NCBI GenBank assembly: GCA_007922225.1 | Contig: ML679954.1 | Location: forward strand, 27,632,240-27,696,239 | Direction of reading: 5' to 3' | Origin: Emydura subglobosa | Lineage: Eukaryota > Chordata > Testudines > Chelidae | DNA: 64,000 bases | In this document: positions 23,542 to 35,049 of the stretch, piece by piece | Layout: every line of letters starts with the position of its first letter | Position numbering within the stretch: the stretch's first letter is position 1 | Position numbers and translations under genes: made by a program | Notes under the pieces: model-generated | The model's input: the letters and a program-made list of their open reading frames with translations, nothing else | Database searches by the model: none | What the model was told of the DNA's origin: nothing

Positions 23542-24249
23542 TACAATTTGCCCAGAGATTAGAAGAAATTGAGAACAGTCTGTTAAAAAGGTCTACAATT
23601 AGTTCAGAAAAAAAGTTAGTAATTGAAGGCAAACATTAAAAATTAATACTATAAACGAAAGTAATTTTGGAGTTTTTTTTAAAAAAGGAAAGAAAACAAT
23701 GTAAGCAATTTTGAATTATTTGTAATGTCTGTTAAAACTTATGTTTATTAACATGGTTTTTATAATTTAAGATTTAGTTAAATAAGTGTTAAGTTACCAT
23801 TTTATTTTATAAGTGTTTCTCTAATGTAAGTGTTAAAGACCTGTGGCGATTGTGTCTCAGTTTTGGCTAAACTGAGGACTCCTGTCACAAAAATCAAAGC
23901 TGGTATACACACAGGATTGTGATTACTGTCTGCCACCCTATCAATAAGGTAAACACATTTTAAGGGAAAATTTACATCTTACTTACGGTAATCCTAATGC
24001 TTCATATCTTTGTGGTAGTGAGATACTTATTTAGTGTGCTGCATAAGACTCAAACTTTAAAAGTAAAGTTAAAATGGTTACATCATTGTAGTGAGGCAGA
24101 ATCAGAGATAGCAAGGTATTGTGCCGACAAGACGACATTCATGCTCAGCCCTAAATTGGAGCCTTGGTTGGACAAGGCCAAACATCCAATGAACTCACTA
24201 GTAATTGAGGGTCAGATAATAGATATGATCAAACCCTCAAGGAGGGGAA
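23542..24249 (+). other. retroviral 3' region with polypurine tract
   Basis: No further gene is seen between env and the 3' LTR. A purine run aaggaggggaa at 24,239-24,249 directly abuts the LTR start, the expected primer site for plus-strand DNA synthesis. Confidence 0.7.
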
Positions 24250-24912
24250 TGTTACCAGAGAAATTCTCCTGTCTCCACTTTGTATTTCTGATCTCTATTC
24301 AGAATAAGCAGAAGTCACTCCACGCTGAGATGGATGATGCGGATCTTGAGTATGCTCAATACTAAAATGGGTGAAAAGTTCAGTCAATTGGCAAAAAGCC
24401 CAGAACTTCTAAGATGGCACATTGGCAAGAAGCCAAGTGTGTGTAGGGGTCAGCAGAGTCATAACTCTGAACTAAACAGTGAGCATGTGCAAGATTGGTG
24501 GCTACTGAGCATGTGCAATAATGGGTGAAAGAAGTCAGTGAGCTGAGCAACCAATTAGTCACAACCCACTCATACCGATCACAGCTTGTTTTAAAGGTCA
24601 GAGCTGGCCACATGCAACAAATTGCTTCGCTTAGAATCATTTAAACTATATGCTATTGTAGCTTAAGTGCTCTTTAACTTGCAATAAGGGATTTGTGTCT
24701 CCGATTTTGTGCCTTTAGTATTTTTAGATCAATAAAAGATACTTTGTTTTGAAAAATACTGCCTGTGTCAATTACTTTAGTGGAAGGTTACATCCGTGTC
24801 CTTTAGTGTTTCATTAACAATCCCGGGAACTTTTACCTCAGGAAGAACAAACTCAGGGGGCAATAGGCAGGTTATTATAGCAACATCCCAAAATTCATTT
24901 TTCAGGGTAACA
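24250..24912 (+). repeat. 3' LTR of the endogenous retrovirus, 663 bp
   Basis: It starts tgttacc and ends ggtaaca, and pairs with the 5' LTR over its full length except for an internal gap. At ggtcagagct (24,596-24,605) it jumps straight to ccacatgcaacaaattgc, skipping 482 bases present in the 5' copy, including the TATA box. AATAAA is kept at 24,731-24,736. The next four bases, gctc, resemble gctg before the 5' LTR. Confidence 0.9.
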
Positions 24913-25249
24913 GCTCTAGTTGCATTTCCTTTGGGCAATAAATGCCACAGTTTACAAAAAAGAAATCAAGATCTCCAGTATGACCGCAATGCCACAAAAG
25001 AGTACACCCATCACTAGCATTAATGTATGCCATTAGGAGTATTACTACTTTATGTTAGTAGTCATGCTAGTATCATTTTTCTTTAGGGCTATTTAAAAAA
25101 CAACAAATTTGTAATTTTCAGAGGCCAAAGGTTAAAACTGAAACAGAAAAAGTCTTAACTTTTACAGAGTCCTTCCTCTCAGTGCTGTTTGGCTATAAAG
25201 AAGTTCTACTATACAGCTTTATAACCAGAGGGTTGCACACTTTGTTGCT

Positions 25250-25915
25250 TCTGTAGGCCGAGTTCATTGCACACAGCAAGGTCCCCTTGCATTCTGTTAT
25301 CTCCCCCCAAGCTACCTGTGTGCCACCCTATCATCCTCTCCTATTGGAGGGACCTCCTGCAACCCTGCCCCTCACCCCCCCCATTCCTCTGCTTCTCCCC
25401 AATGCCAGGGTCCCTCATTCTCCCTCTCCATGCCAAGGCTGAGTGCACCTATATTCTCCCTATACAAGGGTCCCCCTTTCCTCCACATTCCAGGGGGTCT
25501 GTGTGCACTCTCATCCCATGCACTCTTCATAGTCTGCTTCTTTCCTTTCTCTTTCAGTGTCAACATTTTTAGGCTGTGGGGGGGGGGGGATGGGCAGAGC
25601 TACAATGAGGGTACTGTTATGTTGGAATGTGCTAATGGCTGCCATCACCCAACAATTACAGAGATGGTTGAAATTGGTGTATCTGCTAACCAGATGCTAG
25701 GGGCTACAAACATCCTTAATTTCCTCCTTTTGGTTTTTCTGGTTTCCAGCAACATCAGTAGGGTTCTGTCCATTGATGCCTAGAACATTCCCTGAAATTT
25801 TGGAATTGATCAGATGCAACATTTAAAAGTTAGGTTATATCAAGTTGTCATCCAAACAGAGAAATGCCATCAAGTTGAGTGCTCCTCAAGCTTGGCCAGA
25901 AACATAGCTTCTTGA
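25250..25915 (+). repeat. unclassified C-rich dispersed repeat candidate
   Basis: A pyrimidine-rich block of cccct/tccc phrases (25,270-25,560) is followed by a run of 12 G (25,578-25,589) and a moderately GC-rich segment. I have a vague memory of similar C-rich blocks as repeats in turtle DNA. Two open frames of 101 and 117 codons cross it but have no domain and follow the base bias. No terminal repeats were found. Confidence 0.3.
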
Positions 25916-26099
25916 GGGTGCTGGACAAACTGGTAACACAAGTCTGTGATGCATATGGCAATTTCCTGTAACATCCCTGAAAAATCTTATTGAATTAAGT
26001 TTAAGTAGCTTTGAAGTCCACTGTATTAAAAGTGCAAATGTGTGTATTATTGTGGGATTGTATGTAGCTTCTCTAAGGGAGAGGTGACCACTGTAAACT

Positions 26100-26775
26100 C
26101 TGGAAAGTGTTATGAACTTCAAAAGGACTATTTTAAACGATGTGCCAGACAGGAATCAACTTTTGGGGCAAACCAAGCTATGTGGGTTTCCTAGGAAATA
26201 TCTGGGGAGAAGTGAATTCAAAAATCCCACCTCCAGGTTACACAAAGACCCAATCTTTTGCAGCGATCTCCTGACAACACAGCTATTATCTGCTGATTAC
26301 CTATTCCCAGATTCTGAAGCTCAAAGGCCCAAATTGAGCTAAAGCGGTTATGAACTTGTGACCCCAGAAAGACCCCATGTGGGATTTGAAGAACTGATCA
26401 CCTACCAAAGCCCTTGTTGGATTTGAGGGGTGATCTCTGCTAAGTTTTTATGGTTGTTAATATGTTTTCTCTAATACTTCCACCCTAAGAATTAGTATGC
26501 TTGCTTACGTGTGCAATTTATAACTGTGGGTAGTTACAACTGTTCATAGCCCCTCTGGAGAAAGCAAAGCATAGTTATAGGCCTGTTTAGGCAGTCTGGC
26601 TTGCTGTGAAATTCACAGTATAGTCAGGGAACTATACAACCTGGAAAACCCTGGTCAGGCAGGAGAAAGATATGGGTCATGAGGTTACAGCTGGGTTGCA
26701 GGAAGCCAAGGTGTGGGTGCCATTGCTGGACCCTGGAGGGGGAATACAGGTGCAGTTGCCCCTAACTGTAACAAA
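26100..26775 (+). repeat. candidate solo LTR of a turtle-type element
   Basis: Phrases such as 'gtgatctctgctaagttttt', 'ggcagtctggcttgctgtga' and 'aaccctggtcaggcaggag' in this order match my memory of a repeat common in turtle genomes that I believe is an LTR. An AATAAA-like site (eroded to aattag near 26,490) precedes the 3' third. The right end may be ...ctgtaaca near 26,774. Target duplications were not found and no coding sequence is present. Confidence 0.4.
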
Positions 26776-26829
26776 GGATTATAAATATTTAGTATTCAGT
26801 TGGTAGTTTGCTTCTCGCCCTTTGATAAC

Positions 26830-28140
26830 CAGAAACAAAATTGCTTTTCTGTTGCATAAAGTATCTTTCAAATTCAATTGCTTATCTCCTCATTCATTCA
26901 AGAAAGAGAAACCTCAGATTTACAGAAACTAGAACCCATGATACTATAATATAGTGTATTAAATATACCACAGACATCTGAAAAATAACCAACACATAGA
27001 CTATTGACTTTAACTTTCTGTATCAAGGTATTCTCCAGTGATATTCACTGGATTCAGGCTATAAAGAAATTCCAATTATTTGAATTTCTATATATGGGAT
27101 AAGAATTTAGTTATCAACATCCACCATAAAACACATTTTTAGCTTTTATTAAAGCACTATTACTATGTGGAATTGAATGTGTTTCTACTGTGAACCACAC
27201 AGTCATTGAAGCAACAGCGGCTGCTTCCTCCATAAGAAATTCCCTGTGCAGATTTGTATAGTGTACAAACTACAGTAGAAGGAGTAAGTTTGTTGCTAGA
27301 GAATGCAAAATGAACTGCTGTAAGGAGGCTTTTTGATGAGCTCTGGTGTCTGCTCATTTAAATAAGACCATTTATGTATTCAGTTTTTACATTGTCTAGT
27401 GAGCTACAATAATAATCATATTATTTAATTTTTCTATATGAAGCTATGGTAAATACCCAAGGAACATTGTTCGGTATTTGAAAAAAATAGCTTATGATAT
27501 CCAATATTTACTTCAAAGTAAACCTTTCACAGCGTAGACACAATGAGGCCAGGAGAGCTTTGGCTTCTTATAATTCAAGTTCCAATTTTAATTTTTTTTT
27601 AAATTCTCAGGTGTCACAGATAGAGATATTAGTGATGCTATTTAGGATTTCCAGTCCAAACTTGAGTAATACTTAGGAGACTTTCAGAATCACAAAGCAA
27701 AAATGAAGGAGGAGCAATGGTCTTGGTCAGAAAGAGTGCTCTCACAGGTCAGTAGATGAGTCAGTCTCTATCATGACATACATGAGCCACTTGTTTTGTG
27801 GCTGATTTCTGAGACAGAAAAATATATGTTTGTAGAACATGCTGTCTTTTTGTTGGGCTTAAAGTGGTCTCAAAAACACACCAGATCTGTGATGATTCAA
27901 CAATGGAATTTTAGTACTTGGTGACAAATGTCAGGGCTTGAGGCTTACACAGTTTTTTCTAATACTTTTCGACTACTTATTTATACTGTACATTTGTATA
28001 ACCCATCCCAGAAATATTTTAATGCTCTGGGTTTGGTTTGGTTTGGTTTTGTAACATATACCTCCATCTGTAACCTTGTGCCACTCAGCCTTGCCTTGGT
28101 GTAGGGAAGGAAGGAAGGAGAGATGAGGGGGCACAAATGC
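26830..28140. other. unassigned AT-rich stretch
   Basis: No gene or repeat is recognised apart from short homopolymers and a small ggtttggttt run near 28,030-28,050. Confidence 0.45.
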
Positions 28141-28146
28141 ATTGGG

Positions 28147-28738
28147 CAGTGTAGCCTAGTAGACAGAGTAGCAGTTGGACTCAAAAGACCTGAACTCTAT
28201 TCCTGGCTCTGTTATTAGCCTGCTAGGTATCCTTGGGCAAGTCACTTCAAAGCTCTGTGCCTCAGTTTCCCCATCTGTAAAATGTGGATAATGATTGGCG
28301 CTGTGCAAAATAACTGATTTGTTGGTTTGCTGACAGTTCCAAACCAAAATTTTTAAAATAATTCATTTTGGGTTGAATGAAATATTGTTTGACCCAAAAC
28401 GAGACATTTTGTTTCAAGTTAGAGCATTCTGTTAAATTTTATTTTAAAAATTAAATCTTAAGAATAGTTCAAAATGAAGAATCATTTTTGAAAATGTTAA
28501 AATGAAAAGTTTCTGATTTTTGGAATTTTTTATTTTATTTAATTTAAAAAAACAAATTCTGTGAAACTGGCACCAATGTATGAACCATTTCAGTGTCAGC
28601 AAATCTGCATTTTTTCTCTGAAAAAAGCTTTGGACAAAAATTTCACCCCGCTCTAATGATGATATTTAACTCCTTTTTAAATTGCTTTGGGATCTGTTGA
28701 TGGAAAACTCTGTCTAAGAGCTTGGTATTAATATATTA
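28147..28738 (+). repeat. MIR-type (CORE) SINE, split by a MITE
   Basis: The tRNA-derived head (gtagcctagtagacagag, then gaactctattcctggc as a B-box-like phrase) is followed by the CORE phrase cttgggcaagtcacttc and cctcagtttccccatctg. The SINE breaks at 28,295 and resumes at 28,661 with a tail resembling ttgctttgggatctgttgatgg. This is the amniote MIR layout. The insertion between the halves is described separately. Confidence 0.8.
28296..28653. mobile_element. 358-bp MITE inserted into the MIR SINE
   Basis: It is flanked by the 7-mer taatgat on both sides (28,289-28,295 and 28,654-28,660), and the SINE reads through if it is removed. The right end (caaaaatttcaccccgctc) reads gagcggggtgaaatttttg on the other strand. 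The left end (tggcgctgtgcaaaat) is a weak inverted match. The body is AT-rich with many caaaat/attttg phrases. No coding capacity. A 7- or 8-bp duplication suits hAT but the family is not certain. Confidence 0.7.
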
Positions 28739-28739
28739 A

Positions 28740-29387
28740 TACTTGTGAAAGACAAGTGAAGAAAACAAATCAATACAGCAGAAGCAGCACAAGACAGCCC
28801 TCACTTTTGCTGTTAGCTTGGTTTTTATACTGTTTTTTGTCTGTAGTTTGCTAACCAGACATAGTGCTCTCTGTTGAGAGAGGCTAAAGGAAAGGGAAAG
28901 TAAAAAGCATAACACATGGATTGTTGTGTTGTTCCTGGTGGACTGGAACAATACCATTAATGTCTTGCTGGCTTTCCTTAACTATTGCAATATATTATCT
29001 GCTAAAGTGAGCTCCTTAAAAACACAGATTTACAGTGAAGTATAAATAATTTCAGCGCATGTTAGATGTGTCAGTCATTTGATCTTGTCCCTGCAACATG
29101 CCCACATTTTGCTCAGGTTGCCATAGTTACTACTAAATATCAATGCTTGCCTGCTCTGTGCCATCATAGGATAACTCAGCTGATAACACAATAAGGCCTT
29201 CACTCACAAGAGGTTGGGCACACAATATTAAAACAATGCAAGAAATTAAACAAAAACCGTTCTTCTTTTCTGACCAGTTGTGTGCGACTAGTGGGACTGG
29301 GCATTGTGCAGTCTGACTTCAACATTCTTGGTAATAGTGACTGTGAGTAGGAGCTAGTCCCCGTGGACTAGTCACTTAACAGAAATA
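28740..29387. other. unassigned stretch
   Basis: No gene or repeat identified between the MIR tail and the next MITE. Confidence 0.4.
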
Positions 29388-29678
29388 GGCCTTGTCTACA
29401 CTGCCAACTAAATTCAGCAGTAGACGGGAGTTATACAAGATACACAGAGTAGCTTGTGTAACTCCCATCAACTTCATAACTTCCATTTAGCGCTCCATCT
29501 CCACTGCGCTGCACTGACAGGAAATGCGCACCTGTCGACGCAGTGCTACGCTTTTTGGGGAGGTGGCTTTATCAGATCAACTTCCAGATCGATTGAGTGT
29601 GTTTTCACTGCCGCTCAACTGAACCGGATAAATCGATCTGACGGTGGCGAATTTGCCACCGTCAGTGGAGACATAGCC
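29388..29678. mobile_element. 291-bp MITE with terminal inverted repeats
   Basis: The left end ggccttgtctacactg and the right end cagtggagacatagcc are inverted repeats at 13 of 16 positions. The element is GC-richer than its flanks and ends with a perfect hairpin (ctgacggtggc - gaattt - gccaccgtcag, 29,638-29,665). The flanks read aaata and ataat, so a 3-bp duplication (ata) is possible. The 'tgtctacact' terminus is shared with the foldback elements at 39-42 kb. The superfamily is tentative, PIF/Harbinger-like. Confidence 0.65.
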
Positions 29679-29689
29679 ATAATTAACAT

Positions 29690-31380
29690 TGCAGAGTAAC
29701 AAACCACAAAGCACTGGGGTTTGGCTTGATAGAGGAACAGAAAATGTGCAAAATTGCCAATATTTCCTCCTTCACTTTCAGGCCTAACCCTAAAATTAGG
29801 CATTTTAAAATATATATATGTTCCTGAACTGGTTGTGTGCACCAACTTTTACCCCAACGAAAGCTTAGAAACAGTCACTTTTACATACTGGTAAATATAG
29901 CAGCACAGAACATAGCCATATTTTAGTAGAAAGAATCATGTTTTGCTTCATTCCCATGACACTTCCAAATAGCGAGGGTAATAGTCTTTCATCACATTGT
30001 ATAATGAAAAAAGCATCACAACTTAAAGAAAAATAATGACAGATTTGATATATTGTTCCTTTACAGTGCTATAAAATGTGACTGTTCATGTGACATCGGG
30101 GTGGGGGGTGTCTCTTAATAAGGCCATTCTAAAGGACAATACAGCTTGTACCATGAAAACAGAAGTTGCCATTAGTGTTTGATTATCTTCTCATTTACTC
30201 TGTGTTTTATAACACTGGAGTTACTCCTTATTTACATCAGTGTAAATGAGTAGACAGTCAGACCACATGTATGTAAGAAGAGTAAGGAATATTTGCTTCT
30301 GGGACTGTAGTAATGTATACATCCTTTTTTTAAAAATGCAGCTGTGCTAGCACTAGAGACATGCTATTCCACAGTTACACGCCCCTCAGGTGTGTTTTTG
30401 ACAAATGTCTATTGAAACTGTGCAGAAAGGGGAATTATAAAGAACAGCAGAAGCATGTAATCAAAGTGATTGTTCAACATCCTTTTTTTAAATGATTGTC
30501 CAGAAAGTGCCAGAATCGTTTACCTACCAGGGGCTCTCTTTACTTATGTATGAAATATTTTCTGTTAAAATGCACACAGTATTACAAATTAACAGAAAGC
30601 ATGAAAAAAATTAACTTAAGCATATTGGTTTCTAGACTTGTTGAAATGAAGTCTGAATTGATGTGTTTCATCTAACTTATCAGTTAAAAGGCATTCTTGA
30701 TGCCCTCATGTTATTATTATCTCCAAAGCACTGGACAAACAAGTATATTTGTTTATCATTCTTCCCTGACTAAAGAACTGTGTTTTATTAAAGAGATCAA
30801 TCACCTGCATACAGTTTAATAGCCTGAGCTGTGCATGTAAGGTTGAGAGAGAGAGAGAGAGAGAGAAACCTGTTTCAACTGCCCACAACTCCCAAAGCAT
30901 TATGGAAGCTGTTAAAAAAATCAGCTGTTACTTTAAAAAAAAAATATTCTAAGAGCTAGCAAACATGTTAGAATTAGTAATCTAAGACACCTATAAACAG
31001 AAAAGTGGGGCTCCAAAGAAACCAATTCTGATAAAATTGTCTCTCGTCAGTTTATTTGATTACCTCAAAATAAGCCCTATGATTCTAACTGAAGACACAA
31101 ATACTTTACATCTTTAATACACTGCTTCTTCATTATTGAATTGTACTTACTGTAGAGACAGTCATTTGAGGCTTCCAGCACAGTGATGTAGTAAGAAAAC
31201 TGCTGATTTTAATGAAGGGTTCACGGACTGTAGGCCAAAGTTTTGAACTTAATGTTAGAGGCAAAACATATAAAGTAAAAAATTTTGGTGCACAGTATTG
31301 CATATACAAACTACAATACATTGACCATTTTTTATCCCACTACTGGAACAGTATCAAGGATTCTTCCACCAAATGTGTAC
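29690..31380. other. unassigned stretch with GA microsatellite
   Basis: No gene found. A (GA)n tract lies at about 30,844-30,867. The left limit of the CR1 that follows cannot be placed exactly. Confidence 0.45.
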
Positions 31381-31639
31381 TGTCTGATGGCCTTAAGAGA
31401 CTGATCCTGTGCTAGTGAACAATAACTGCATAGCATCCAAGAGCACCAGCACTTCACTGACAGCATGCACATAGAAACATCTGGGACAGAGGATGCTGGC
31501 TGACAACAAATTACTATAGTGGCACCAGAGAAGGAAGGAGAACTGGCTGTTATATAGGGAGAAGACTGGCTGCTGGCCACCTCACGCAGTAGACAGTGCT
31601 CCAACCCCTATCCATCATGGTCAGGAATATTGTACTGGC

Positions 31640-32200
31640 AACAGGCGGTGAGGCACAGACCCCAATGGCTGAGAGGAGGAGTTACCTGCCCCCAAGGCTG
31701 GGAGGCTCACAGTCACTGCACACAAGAGGAGGGGATGTAGAGTGCTGGTGGTCAGGGACTCCCTTCTGAGGGGGGATGGAAGCATCCATTTGCTGAACTG
31801 ACGAAGTCCATGATATCTGCAGCCCATATCCAAGTAATTACAGAAAAGTTGCTAAGGCTCATCCGTCCCTCTAACCACTACCCCATGCTACTCGTCTACG
31901 TAGGCACTAATGATACTGCCAGATATGACCCTGAGCAGTTCAGAAGTGACTACAGGGCTTTGGGAATGAGAAAGAAGGAATCAGGGGCACAGGTTGTGTT
32001 TTCATCCATCTTCCTGGTTGAGAACAAGGGCCTAGGAAGGGGCACGTGCATCCTGGAAGCAAATGCATGGCTGCACAGACAGCATCAATGAGAGGGATTC
32101 AGCTTCCTTGACCATGGGAATGCCATTCCAGGAAAGAGGACTGTTGGGAAAAGATGAGATCCACCTGACCAAAAAGAAGAGCTCCCACACACACACCAAC
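31640..32200 (+). pseudogene. CR1 ORF1 with SGNH esterase-like domain (broken)
   Basis: Three SGNH/GDSL hydrolase blocks can be seen in order. RVLVVRDSLLRG at 31,739-31,774 is block I, where the usual Gly-Asp-Ser is Arg-Asp-Ser. VYVGTNDTARYD around 31,897-31,926 is block III, with G-T-N-D at 31,903-31,914. DEIH at 32,153-32,164 is block V with its catalytic Asp and His. The blocks sit in different frames. CR1-family ORF1 proteins are known to carry an esterase-like domain of this type whose role in retrotransposition is not settled. A 93-codon open frame (31,810-32,091) covers the middle. Confidence 0.75.
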
Positions 32201-32379
32201 TCACCAGCCTGATGAGAGGCTTTAAACTAGGTTCAAAGGGAACAGGTGACAAAAGCCCACAGGTAAGCATAAAATAAAGGCTATATATTGTTGTGGTGGG
32301 GAATGGAAAACTACAAATAGGCTCACAGGAGCAACAAGAGGGAAATCAAAGGGGGGAATCTACTCCACATGTTAGAGGT

Positions 32380-32681
32380 CTATATGCAATGCAAGGAATA
32401 CAGGGAATAAACAGGAAGAACTGGAAATATTAGTATATGAGCTAAATTACGACTGAACTGGCATCACAGAGACTTCGTGGGATAAGTCTCATGACTGGAA
32501 TATTGGCATAAAAGGGTACAACTTATTCAGGAAGAACAGGCAGGGAAAAAAGGGAGGTGGTGTTGGAGTACACATCAGGAATAAAAACAATTGTTGTGAG
32601 GTCCTGAAGAAGGAGAGAGGCAGACCATTTGAAAGTGCCAGGGTCAAGATAAAAGGGGGGGCAAAATAAGGGTGATATCAT
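32380..32681 (+). pseudogene. CR1 ORF2 endonuclease fragment
   Basis: The frame reads TGITETSWDKSHDW from 32,457, with the Glu of the T-E-T-x-W motif typical of APE-type LINE endonucleases. GYNLFRKNRQGKKGGGV follows, to about 32,570. The endonuclease nicks target DNA to prime reverse transcription. It is cut off by the LTR insertion at 32,682. Confidence 0.8.
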
Positions 32682-33709
32682 TGTCACACAGTCTGGAGTG
32701 ACTCACGACCATGAATGGCAGTCTCAGAGCAGCCTGTCAAGAAGCAGGGCAGAGATCCCATTCTGGTTATATGTTCTATAATTAGATTTCACCAACCCAC
32801 TAACAAGTGTGAACTGCTAAAGCACTATAAACAGTCTTACCATGGAATCACAGACAGTCCCCTGGGGCATTCCAGTCTATCTTGCCACCCAGGCAAGTTG
32901 GACTTAGTTATAGATGGTTGCTATACAGCAAAGATCACAAAATATTCAGGTTACTCCCAGTCCAAGTCACTTACCCCAGGTCAATGTGCATCTTAAATCT
33001 CACAAAGGCAATGCTTGTAGCCAATCCTATAGTAAACCATCTAAGGATTTATTAACTAAGAAAATAAATGAGAGAGTTATTACAAGGTTAAAGCAGTTAA
33101 GCATATAAACTAACTTATTTGTGTAGATGTTTCCAAAAGGTGAGAATTGCAGTAATGTGTCAGCTCTGAATGTCTTTTAGGGCTAACCCAGGTTGACCCT
33201 AGGGATCTCAGCTTCTGTTTCATAGCTCCAGTCCTGTCAGAGTCCAAACGGCAAGAGATGAAAAATTTTATCAGCTATATTTAGCTCCTCTTTCCAGAAT
33301 TCAAGCTTATGCGATGAACCCTTTTGTACATTGCCTTTTACTCTCACGAAAAGGCTATTAACAAAGTATTTGTATTGTGATGTCCCACAATAGCCCATTT
33401 AGTTTGGATAGGCCTTCTTGATAGACAGGAGATGATCCCTCCTGCCTGGATTCACAGTTTCAGAGTGAACATTTATTACAATTATAAAAAAATTAACCAC
33501 TACCTTATAGTTTGATCAAGATATTATAAGTCAGATTAATGCATGCAGCAATTTACAAGCATTTCTTAAAGACTAAACATATTGTTATAAGTTCAATACC
33601 CATCTTATCTATAATAACACACAGGTAAAAGACAGGTTTCCAGCAATGAATTAGTCAGTGCTCGGCTGAGAGGTAGGCAAGAGCTGGCACATAGTTTGCT
33701 AGCATCACA
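32682..33709. repeat. 1,028-bp solo LTR-like insertion in the CR1
   Basis: CR1 sequence stops at 32,681 and resumes shortly after 33,714. The insert starts tgtcacacag and ends agcatcaca. The flanking 5-mers atcat (32,677-32,681) and gtcat (33,710-33,714) differ at one base. The TGT...ACA ends and the 5-bp duplication suit a solo LTR. Phrases such as 'gaatggcagtctcagagcag' match my memory of an abundant turtle LTR. No protein-coding trace. The orientation is undecided. Confidence 0.6.
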
Positions 33710-34647
33710 GTCATGCTAAGGGTCTAAAGAAGGAGGTGATGGATGAGGCACTTCTAAAACAAACAAATATCCAAAACACAAGAATCGATAGTAATAGGGG
33801 ACAAATTATCCAGACATCCGTTGGAAAAGTAATACAGCAAAATACAAAAGATGAAAGTGGTCATGAAATGATAATTTTGTGATTCTAAGGAAAGGAAGGT
33901 GTGAGCAACTAAATAAGAATAACGGACTTCCACACAAAAAAAAGATTAACAAATCAGAGAACTGGTAGGTGGGGTCCCATGCAAAGAAAATCTAAGGTAT
34001 AAGAGAGTTCAGGAGAGCTGACAGTTTCTCAAGGAAACAATATTAAAGGCACAATTGCAGACTTAGCTTTCCTTTGCATCAAGATAGAATAGTAAGAGGC
34101 CAATATGGCTCCATCAGGAGCTCTTTAATGACATGAAAGTCAAAAAGGAATCCTAGAAGATGTGGAAACATGGACAAATTGCTAAAGAGGTATACAAAAG
34201 AAAAACATAAGCATGTAAGCACAAAATCAGAAAAGCTCAGGCACAAAATGAGTTATACATAGCAAGGGACATAAAAGGCAATAAGAAGAGGTTATTTAAC
34301 TACATTAGGAGTTTAAAAAAGATAAAGGAAAAAGAAGATCCTCTACTTAGTGGGGAAGCAGAACTACTCCTAACTGATGGCATCACGAGGAATGAGGTGT
34401 TCAGTGCCTTCACTAGAAAGATTAATGGTAACTAGATACTTAACACAGTTATATTAACATGGGGAAGGAATGCAAGCCAAAATAGTGAAAGAACAAGTTA
34501 GATATGTTCAAGTTGTTATGGCCTAATAAAATTCAGCCTACAGTACTTACGGAACTAGCTGTCTCAGAACCATTAGCAATTATTGTCAAGAACTCATGGA
34601 AGACAGGTGAGATCCCAGAGGACTGGAGAATGGCAAAAACATAGTAC

Positions 34648-35025
34648 CACAGGCATGCTCACAGGGTATGCCAGGTGTGCCCAGACACACCCTAATGCCG
34701 GGGTATCATACATTCCCCTTTGATCACATTCACCTTTGTTATGTTGCCCGTGGCGCCATCTCGCTCAGTTTAAAGCCACCGCCGAAAGCGAGGAGGACGC
34801 AGCGGACAGGAGTGATCTGCCGCCGAAATACCCTGTCTCACGTCATGTCTCAGCGGAGACTAGGATGCTGCGAGAATTCCGCTGGCGGGTAATTCAAATG
34901 TTGCCCGCCGGCGGAGTTCAGTTTGACACCCCTGACAAAGATTGCACACCCTAATGAAAATGTGCACACCCTAACGAAAATTCCCTGGGTGCACAACCTA
35001 ATTAAATGTGCTGCGCACGCCTATG
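34648..35025. mobile_element. 378-bp hAT-type MITE in the CR1
   Basis: A perfect 8-bp target duplication catagtac flanks it (34,640-34,647 and 35,026-35,033). The ends cacaggcatgctca and tgctgcgcacgcctatg are inverted repeats (CAYAGGCRTGC). Joining the CR1 at one copy of the duplication restores a continuous trace (EDWRMAKT ... LKGEQRG). The insert has far more CG dinucleotides than its surroundings. There is no transposase, so it is a non-autonomous hAT element. Confidence 0.88.
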
Positions 35026-35049
35026 CATAGTACTGATCTTTGAAAGGGG

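Larger units (their letters stand above)
12695..24912 (+). mobile_element. degraded full-length endogenous retrovirus, 12.2 kb
   Basis: Two LTRs enclose about 10.4 kb with gag, pol and env remnants in retroviral order on the plus strand, plus a polypurine tract just before the 3' LTR. The pol motifs (reverse transcriptase, RNase H and integrase) and an env with fusion-type and membrane-anchor segments show it is a retrovirus-like provirus rather than a simple LTR retrotransposon. Every gene carries multiple stops and frameshifts, so it cannot be replication-competent. A CR1 fragment sits in pol in the opposite direction. The LTR ends, the likely 4-bp target duplication and the pol wording fit a gammaretrovirus-like or other class I lineage, but a tree is needed. 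The coiled-coil gag without a visible zinc knuckle is unusual for that class. Confidence 0.9.

Noticed and set aside
25267..25783. 101- and 117-codon frames in a pyrimidine-rich block
   Set aside because: Proline- and serine-rich peptides follow from C-rich DNA. No domain, and the frames overlap.
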